A stretch of 64,000 bases of DNA from NCBI GenBank assembly GCA_029717555.1, contig JAMDHS010000093.1, positions 1 through 64,000 on the forward strand. The letters are read 5' to 3'. Positions 57,273-64,000 of the stretch are shown in pieces; the stretch's first letter is position 1; the number at the start of each line of letters is the position of its first letter. The position numbers and the translations under genes are program-made. A model generated the notes under the pieces. It made no database searches and had not been told where the DNA came from. It was given only the letters and a program-made list of their open reading frames with translations. Source of the stretch: Peribolospora baueri (Eukaryota > Basidiomycota > Peribolosporomycetes > Peribolosporales > Peribolosporaceae).

Positions 57273-58579
57273 ATGGCTCTTCTCGCACGATCGCTCCTCC
57301 CGACCGCGACGCCTGCCCTCCGGCGCGCCCTCCGGCCCCCGCCCTCTGCTGCCACGACGGCCTTCTACCCTGCGCTCCCCACTCACCTCCGGCCTTACTC
57401 CACCCCCTCGCTCACCGCGGCCGAGGAGCACGCGCTGTCACAATGGATCGACCGGATCCGCTCGACGGCGGAGACACTGAGTGATGTCCTCTCCCTCAAT
57501 CGCGCTAAGCAGCTTGCAATCACCAACCCGGCTGCGCCCCCCGAGCAGTACTCCGCCATTGCAAGAGAGGGCGCGAGCTTGCCCCCTGGTTACCATATCT
57601 CTCTCTTCCAACCCTTGTTCCCTGAGCACGAGCTCGGAAAGGATGGCACAGACAAGGCCTATGGGCCTCCTGAGCCGCTCGTACAGCGCATGTGGGCCGG
57701 TGGAAGCTTGGAGTTTGTTGACGGAGAAGGCTTCAAGGTCGGGCATAGGGTGAGCCAAACGACAGAGGTGGAGAGCGTCGAGCGGAAGAGAGGAAACAAG
57801 ACGGGGGAGATGGTCCTCGTTTGGAGGAAGATCACCTTTAGGGATGAGGACACCGGTGAGGTAGTGGCCAGAGTGAGGAGGTGTCATCTTTACAGGAGGA
57901 AGGAGAAGAGAGAGAGACCCAAGGTGGACAAGGAGACGCACAAGCTGGGTGAGCACCTGATTCTCACCACTGCGGTTGGTCGTCCATGGCTAAGATCTGG
58001 GTCTCATCTTTTCGTCCCCTGGCACTTGACCTTCAGTGGCTCAACCCACGGCCAAGCCATCTCCCGACTTTACCCTCACCGTCCGACCTTCGAAAGTGAC
58101 GCTCTTCCGATTCTCTGCCCTCACGTTCAATGGCCACCGCATTCATTATGATACCGAGTACACCCGTTCGGAAGAAGGCTATGATGGTGTGTAGCTGGTG
58201 GTGATATTCATGGAGGGCGACAGGTTCATAACCACCATCTTCTTTTTTTTTTTTTTTTGTACGGCTTCTTCTTCCAGACTGCCTCGTCCATGGCCCCTTG
58301 ACAGCGGTGATGCTGCTCTCACTCGTCCACTACCAAGGCCTCCCCCTCCTTCGCTCCACTCCGTCGTCAATAGGTACCACGCCGTACATGTCCAGCTTCA
58401 GCTACAGGGCCACGTCGCCCCTTGTCGTTGGCAGAGACATCCGACTGTGCGGCAAGTGGGGGTCTGATATCGATTCTGATGGGAGCAAGGAAGGAACGAG
58501 GAGAAAGAAGGCACAAGTTTGGGCCGAGGGTCAGAATGGAGCGATAGGGATGCAGGGTGAGGCAGTGGTCGTGTACTGA
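57273..58579 (+). CDS. HTD2: Mitochondrial hydroxyacyl-thioester dehydratase, HTD2-type
   Basis: Three exons (57273-57948, 58037-58186, 58278-58579) give 375 residues. The N-terminus is a presequence: MALLARSLLPTATPALRRAL and on to about residue 45, basic and without acidic residues. A first hot-dog region has LPPGYHISLFQPLFPE, MWAGGSLEF and RKITFRDEDTGEV. A second carries the hydratase signature FSALTFNGHRIHYDTEY followed by GCLVHGPLTAVMLL, with the expected His and Asp. This two-part plan matches fungal Htd2, the 3-hydroxyacyl-thioester dehydratase of mitochondrial type II fatty acid synthesis, which feeds lipoic acid formation. A related mesaconyl/itaconyl-CoA hydratase role cannot be excluded. 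Intron 2 contains a long T run. Confidence 0.85.
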
Positions 58580-59016
58580 GTCGGAAGGTCCTAAGAGACG
58601 GCTTGCTGCGTCTTCATTTGAGTGATGCTGCAAGGGTGTTATCGCCTCGGTGGAGATCAAGCCCCCATACCGTCATCCATCCCGCTTGGTTGGCTTGACA
58701 GTGCCGAAATTAAACTGTTTGCCGAACCCCTTGCGGATAGCAAAGTGAAGTAGGCGTGATAAAATTACAAGCAAGGTATAGCAGACAGCGCGAAGGCGAA
58801 GAAGGCTCGGAAACAGACGGATAAAGCAAATGCATTCCCAGCCGAAGTTGCCCCTCCGATGGTGACGACGCCAGCAAAAACAACAGCGAATCCATGGCTC
58901 CGATCGATCAGAATCTTTAGAAAGCGGGGCGTACAAGAAACAATTGCCGAATCGGGTCAGCGTCTTTCCCGTGAGGAAACGAATAAATCAAGAAAAAATG
59001 AAAGAGACAACTGAAC
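58580..59016. other. Intergenic, convergent 3' ends
   Basis: 437 nt between the stops of HTD2 (+) and AP-2 mu (-). Short minus-strand frames here have no support. Presumed 3' UTRs only. Confidence 0.5.
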
Positions 59017-61518
59017 TCACCTGATGAGGTACGATCCGTTGCTCTTGGTAAGGTATCGTACCCTGCGTAATCACAGGTTTCCGCCGCCGATGACAGCCGG
59101 AATGAGTCCATCGGTCAAACCTTTCAAGGCGACGCCTACCGAGCCTTTGGATAATTCCTTCTTGGCCAAATCAAACACGGTCTTACTCACCACTTCACGC
59201 TGTTATACCCCTCCCGCTCGAATACTTTCAAGAATCTGACGCTCAGACCACTAGCAGCGACCATGAGCACCTGGAACTGAACATCAATCGGTGGTCGGGA
59301 CCAGGCTTTTCGTGTTGTCGTTGAGGAGAGTTCGGCATCTGCCTGGAGTGTGCACTCGGATGCGCCTTGAACGCGTGGGATCCTGGTAATAAGACAAGTA
59401 GAAGTATTGGGAGAATTGAAGATGACGGCAAACAGTCGAGTAAGCAAGCGACGACCCTGGCGAGCACCCAGACGCCAAACAAATCTACACTCGACAGACT
59501 GCCGACGACTCACTTCCAAATGATCACGTTTTCGCTGGGCTGATACTTAGCCTTCCCCACAGGAGCCTTGCAGACGACGTTGGACGTGTTCAAAGGAGTA
59601 GGGACCCGCAACACGACGTTGGTCGCACTGAGCTTGGAGTCGAAGTTGGCTTTGACGTGAACAGTGTATTCCACTTTCGACTTTCCAATTTCGTCTATAA
59701 TTGGGTGCACCTTGAAGGGGAGGTTAACGTTCGAGGTCGTGCGGTATCTACAGCGAGCGAGCGGCGAGAACGAGCAGAAGTCAGCAACGGGGATTCCTAC
59801 GAATGGCCAAGTAGGAGCGAAAAGGACGTAAAAGGCGGCAACTTACCGCATGAGCTCAAATTCGCCGTCTGGGGGGATGAAACTGATGGTGCGGTCCTTG
59901 TGGAAGTTGCCGAGCTTGACGCACTGATGGAACTGACAGTCGTCTAGCTCAACCGCTTGGTCTTTTCGTGAAGAGTTGCTATACGGGATAAACCGATAGC
60001 CAACAGGACGATCAAAATATCAGTCAACTGGAGGACGTCTCGGACGGCTAAGGGAAGGCTATGGGGTGTGTCGGCAGGTACGCACGCCTTGTCCAGCATG
60101 AGCTTGTCGTTCAAGCCAAACTTGCATTCGGGTACACCCGAAAGATACGCTCTCATAAGGATTTGCCCATCTACGTCTGCTCGTAGGACGGTACCTGCGT
60201 GACAGCACGAGTAAGGTAAACTTTTCGTCAGAGGGAAGCGAGGCGTCGCAATCAGGATACACATGCGAGCTGATCAGGCGCTCACCTTTGGCACTCATGA
60301 GAAGATTGACAGTCTCAATAACATCCACAAATGCTTCGTTCTTCCGATATCTCACGTCAGCCCGGCGCCAGCTCGTCGCTCCAGTGGCTTGTATCGTTAT
60401 CTTCGCTGAGTCTTCCCTCTGTTGTGGAGACAGAGATGCCCAGTTGGGCAATCGGGGCAGAATTCCAAATCGGTTGAGCTCACGGGCAAACGCAGAAAAC
60501 GGCAGAGCAGATGCATAGAATAGACCACAGAAGACATAATAAACGCACCACGGCCTGTTCGCTCCGCACGCTCTCAGTGGTGATGTACATCTTCAACGTG
60601 TCGGTCTCCGAGTTTTGAGGGTAGCCAAAATCGATGACCTCTGTGTCAAGGGATAAGTTATAAATTGGTCAACAAAATGGACGAAATGCAAATTAGAAGA
60701 GCTTCCTTAGTGCGTATGTAAGTCTACCTGCCGACGCACGAACTCACCGTCGAGCAGCTCGTAGATCAACACAAAGTTGTTCTTCACGCTCTCTTCGTCT
60801 AATTTTCCAAAATAGGAGCGTCCTATCTGAATCATGCGGTAAAGGAATTCAAAGACTAAGGCTGCGTTCGCGTTGCACCTGCGGTGTTCGGAGACAGATA
60901 GGTAAGACGCGGGGAACCGATCGAAAAGGGGACCAGTATTTGAGCGGGTGAAGTTTAGGAAGATCGGAGGACAAAAACGAGTGAAAATACGTACTTTGTG
61001 ACAGCAACTATATATAGGTTCTCGTGTCTGGCATGGAAGAAGCTGGTGGAGCCGAGAGTGATGATGGGCGAGCGCACGTCTGGGTTGGAGACGACTTGGA
61101 TGCGGAAGATGTCCGCTATTGACCGCCTTTGAAAGCAAGTGAGAAATGGAGTTCAGAGAAGTGAGATAGGAGAATAAAAGGGAATAACAAGGATGAGAAC
61201 GAGAGCAATGAGACGACTTACTTCAAGTCAGACCGGAAGAGGCGCGAGATGAGCACCTAAACAAATCAAGTGCAGCATCTCCAGCGTAAGACAACTCGCC
61301 GTATAACCTAGCCATGCTGGATTAGGAAGATACCCAGAAGACTTTCTAAAAGAGCCATGCTAGTGCGCAACGCTCACCTCTCCCTTCTGGTTGAAAATAA
61401 AGAATGCCTGTGCACGCGAGGGGCGAATGTGAAAGGGTGAGCCGGCCAGCGAGCTTCAAACCACCAGCCTAACCGTACCGTTTGCCCATGACAATGGAGG
61501 TCAGCTCACCGAGATCAT
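59017..61518 (-). CDS. APM4: AP-2 clathrin adaptor mu subunit
   Basis: Medium chain of the AP-2 complex, which selects cargo for clathrin-mediated endocytosis. Twelve exons (61518-61510, 61407-61378, 61256-61222, 61126-60995, 60878-60748, 60640-60549, 60418-60286, 60194-60086, 59978-59847, 59747-59514, 59382-59191, 59062-59017) give 424 residues, against 435 in mammals. The first coding exon is 9 nt (MIS). The longin domain reads [27 protein letters not shown] and [21 protein letters not shown]. The mu-homology domain has [16 protein letters not shown] (as YRKNEAFVD), [53 protein letters not shown] and [10 protein letters not shown], then [14 protein letters not shown] at the end. PQNSET and the DDCQFHQCV block favour AP-2 over AP-1. 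The stop overlaps a donor-like GGTGAGT at 59019, but the family ends here. Confidence 0.95.
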
Positions 61519-62033
61519 GTTGAGCGCCCCTGCGTTACTGCGTCGGACGACGGAGTGCTGAGGCGGAGAACGGTGGGCGAGGTAGGTGAAGGATGGAGTT
61601 GGAGCATTCTTCTGGAGCGGGTCGGAGATGGATGGGTTATACGTCTATAGCGTATACGCGTATGCGTAGTGTGTGTACTTACTATCGGAGCTTGCATATT
61701 CGATCGCTTGCACTCCGCTGCCATCGAACACCTCAATCCCTATCATCCATCTCACCGCTCGTCTCTGCACGCTCGCACCGTCTTCCGAGCTCGAAACCTT
61801 GCGTGTCTGCCAGACTTTCCTGTCGACGACCAGTTTGATTTGGTCCTGTTTTGGCGGGATTGTGTCGCGGACGACGACGAAACCGCTCGACTTGCGAGCA
61901 CCTCCGCATCCTTGCCAAGGACGGAAGAGAGCTATTGTTCTCCTGTTGAATTTCGACGGTCAACCGTCGATTCGTCCAAGGACACCCTTTCTACGCCTTT
62001 GCCACACTCGCCTCCATCCGTCTGCTGGTCAAT
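61519..62033. promoter_or_regulatory. Divergent promoter region, AP-2 mu and RAD3
   Basis: 515 bp between divergent starts. It includes a TATACGCGTATGCG-like stretch near 61650 (ACGCG core) and a C/T-rich part near RAD3. An open frame overlapping the RAD3 start has no family support. Confidence 0.45.
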
Positions 62034-64000
62034 ATGAGGTTCTACATCGACGAGCTTCCCATAATCTTCCCGTACGAGAAGATTTACCCGGAGCAGTACG
62101 CCTACATGACTGACCTCAAGCGCACCCTCGATGCAGGCGGACACTGTGTTCTTGAGATGCCTTCGGGGACTGGCAAGACGGTCAGCTTGCTCAGCCTCAT
62201 TGTTAGCTATCAAAAGGTTCGTGCGCCTGGTGTCCATCCATCCTCAGCGATAAGGATCACAAGTGGTCTAACGTGCTACAGCTTGCCCCGTCCCCTTCCC
62301 AACCCGCCCTACCTTGTTCGATGTCATTTCTTATGTAGTTTCATCCCGATCGCCGAAAACTCATATACTGCTCCCGCACGGTACCCGAGATCGAAAAGGC
62401 ACTGGCGGAGCTTAAGAGGCTCATGGACTACCGTGCGAGGTACAATGTCCCCGATCCGGACGATGTCGATAGGGCTGCTAAGGAAGGGAGACCCGTGGCC
62501 AAAGCGCAGAGCGAAGATTTCTTGGGCCTTGGGCTTACAAGTAGGAAAAACCTTTGTTTGCATCCCGATGTGAGTGGGGTGTCATGGATTCTGCACCAAC
62601 TGCCCGTATTGGCGCGTGAAGGATGCCCCTCACCATAATTCCGCTTTCCTCCATTTCAGGTCTCCCGAGAGAAGAAGGGCAAGGTGGTCGACGCGCGGTG
62701 TCGTGACCTTACCAACGCAGTAGTTTGTGAAAAGGGCCGCAAAGAGCCGGGGAGCGTCGAGCTGTGTGACTTCCACGAGGTAAGCTTGCATTCTTGCCTC
62801 GAATGATAGCCTATTGCTGGACGCACCTTGTCTCAAGCCACTTCGACCCTCCACGCGCAGAATCTCGGCAAGCTCGAGCCGGGTCAGCTCGTCCCTCAAG
62901 GCGTATGGACGCTTGAAGAACTCAAGGAGTACTCAAAAGACAAGGGAATCTGCCCCTACTTTGCTGTCCGTCGAATGGTGCGTGTTCCTTCTTCTCCTTG
63001 GTTCAAATTTGCTCAAACTTACAACTGGACTTCCTTTCTTTGCATTATACATGTTACAGCTCCCATATGTTGATATCATCATCTATTCCTTCCACTATCT
63101 TCTCGATCCAAAGGTGGCAGAGCAAGTCTCGCGAGAGATGAGCAAAGATGCGATTGTTGTCTTTGACGAAGCCCACAACATTGGTTAGTCTCCACACTTC
63201 CATCTTCAACACGTGTGTCTGCTTTCTCCCAGCTCACCTCTTCATTCCCTACGTCGCACCTCCAGACAACGTTTGCATTGAGTCTCTGTCCATTGACCTC
63301 ACTCGACCCATGCTCGACTCCGCCTATCGAAGCGTTAACCAGCTGGGCGATAAGGTGGACGAGATCAAGCGTACCGATGCTGCCAAATTGCAAGACGAGT
63401 ATGCGAAATTGGTCGAGGGCTTGCAGGAAGCGAACGCCAGTAGAGATGAAGGGGAATTCATGAGCAACCCTGGTAAGTCAACAAAGGCAAGCCTAGATAT
63501 GCGGGATAATTTTCACAAAGCCTTCGTTGCTGTACTACGTCCGCAGTCTTACCGAGTGATTTACTGTCGGAGGCCGTGCCGGGAAACATCCGGAGAGCGG
63601 AGCATTTTATTGCATTCTTGAAGCGCTTCGTCGAGTACCTCAAGGTGATTTTGTGGGCAGTGCTTAAGTAGAATGCCTTTTTTGTTATCTAACTCGCTTT
63701 CTACGTGCTCACACGATTGCACCCCCGAATCAGACGCGAATGCGCGTCCTCCACGTTGTTGCAGAGACGCCAATATCCTTTCTCCAGCACCTCAAAGACA
63801 TCACTTACATCGAACGCAAACCGCTCCGCTTCTGCTCTGAGCGCCTGACAATGCTCATTCGAACGCTTGAGCTTACTCGCGTAGACGAGTATAGCTCGCT
63901 GCAGAAGGTCGCCGCATTCGCTACGCTCGTCGCCACGTATGAGAAGGGGTTTTTGCTTATTCTCGAGCCATTCGAGACGGATAATGCGACCGTCCCTAAC
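62034..64000 (+). CDS. RAD3: TFIIH helicase RAD3/XPD, 5' part
   Basis: 5'-3' DNA helicase of TFIIH for nucleotide excision repair and transcription initiation; the 3' part lies beyond the window. Eight exons seen: 62034-62216, 62339-62569, 62660-62779, 62861-62977, 63060-63183, 63266-63472, 63547-63644, 63734-64000 (open at the end), about 449 codons. Signature features: [21 protein letters not shown] start, Walker [24 protein letters not shown] (motif Ia), the four Fe-S cysteines ([28 protein letters not shown]), and the DEAH box in [10 protein letters not shown]. The later [13 protein letters not shown] and [13 protein letters not shown] match the Arch-domain region. All residues expected for activity in this part are present. 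Confidence 0.97.

Overview
This is a GC-rich, intron-dense fungal nuclear window. Introns are short (mostly 60-110 nt) with GTGAGT/GTAAGT-type donors and CAG/TAG acceptors. Promoters are CT-rich, genes are closely packed on both strands, and proteins are rich in Ser, Pro and Ala. The gene set (AP-2, COG, Rpd3S, FUSC/ArAE exporter, many introns per gene) fits a basidiomycete, plausibly a red-yeast-like Microbotryomycete; the species cannot be fixed from the sequence alone. I saw no transposon, virus-derived element, rRNA, tRNA or CRISPR array.

Layout. 1-1581 (+): 3' part of a GH18 chitinase. 2619-4805 (-): Ser/Pro-rich protein of unknown function whose start codon is split by an intron. 6073-7564 (+): probable ORC6. 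7808-13369 (-): 25-exon meiotic helicase MER3/HFM1. 13498-15119 (+): mitochondrial tryptophanyl-tRNA synthetase. 16622-21057 (+): insulin-degrading-enzyme (STE23-type) metalloprotease. 21471-26593 (+): FUSC/ArAE membrane exporter. 26983-29466 (+): mitochondrial acyl-CoA dehydrogenase. 29702-32327 (-): four-finger C2H2 factor. 32830-35616 (+): glycyl-tRNA synthetase. 36587-38752 (-): mitochondrial TPR membrane protein. 39477-41966 (+): RPA large subunit RFA1. 42149-42735 (-): orphan coiled-coil protein. 43278-44999 (-): secreted, probably GPI-anchored ThuA-like protein. 45179-48107 (+): PWWP/Tudor-like nuclear protein. 48381-51951 (+): COG1. 52320-55864 (+): PHD-finger Rco1-like protein. 56228-56906 (-): GFA/CENP-V-like zinc protein. 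57273-58579 (+): mitochondrial HTD2-type dehydratase. 59017-61518 (-): AP-2 mu. 62034-64000 (+): RAD3/XPD, cut by the window end.

Exon models were built by hand from splice signals, reading phase and family motifs. For nearly every gene the summed exon lengths are an exact multiple of three. Head-to-head pairs sharing short promoters are frequent: MER3/TrpRS (128 bp), ThuA/PWWP (179 bp), GFA/HTD2 (366 bp), zinc finger/GRS1 (502 bp), AP-2 mu/RAD3 (515 bp) and TPR/RFA1 (724 bp).

Several genes serve genome maintenance (ORC6, MER3, RFA1, RAD3, with Rco1 and the PWWP protein on chromatin), several serve mitochondria (TrpRS, acyl-CoA dehydrogenase, TPR protein, HTD2, and likely second isoforms of STE23 and GRS1), and COG1 and AP-2 mu serve membrane traffic. 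I see no sign that they form one cluster with a joint function. The most unusual features are architectural: internal microexons of 7, 8, 16, 19, 21, 22 and 23 nt, a 9-nt first coding exon, a start codon interrupted by an intron, and two genes with paired in-frame start codons suited to dual mitochondrial/cytosolic targeting.
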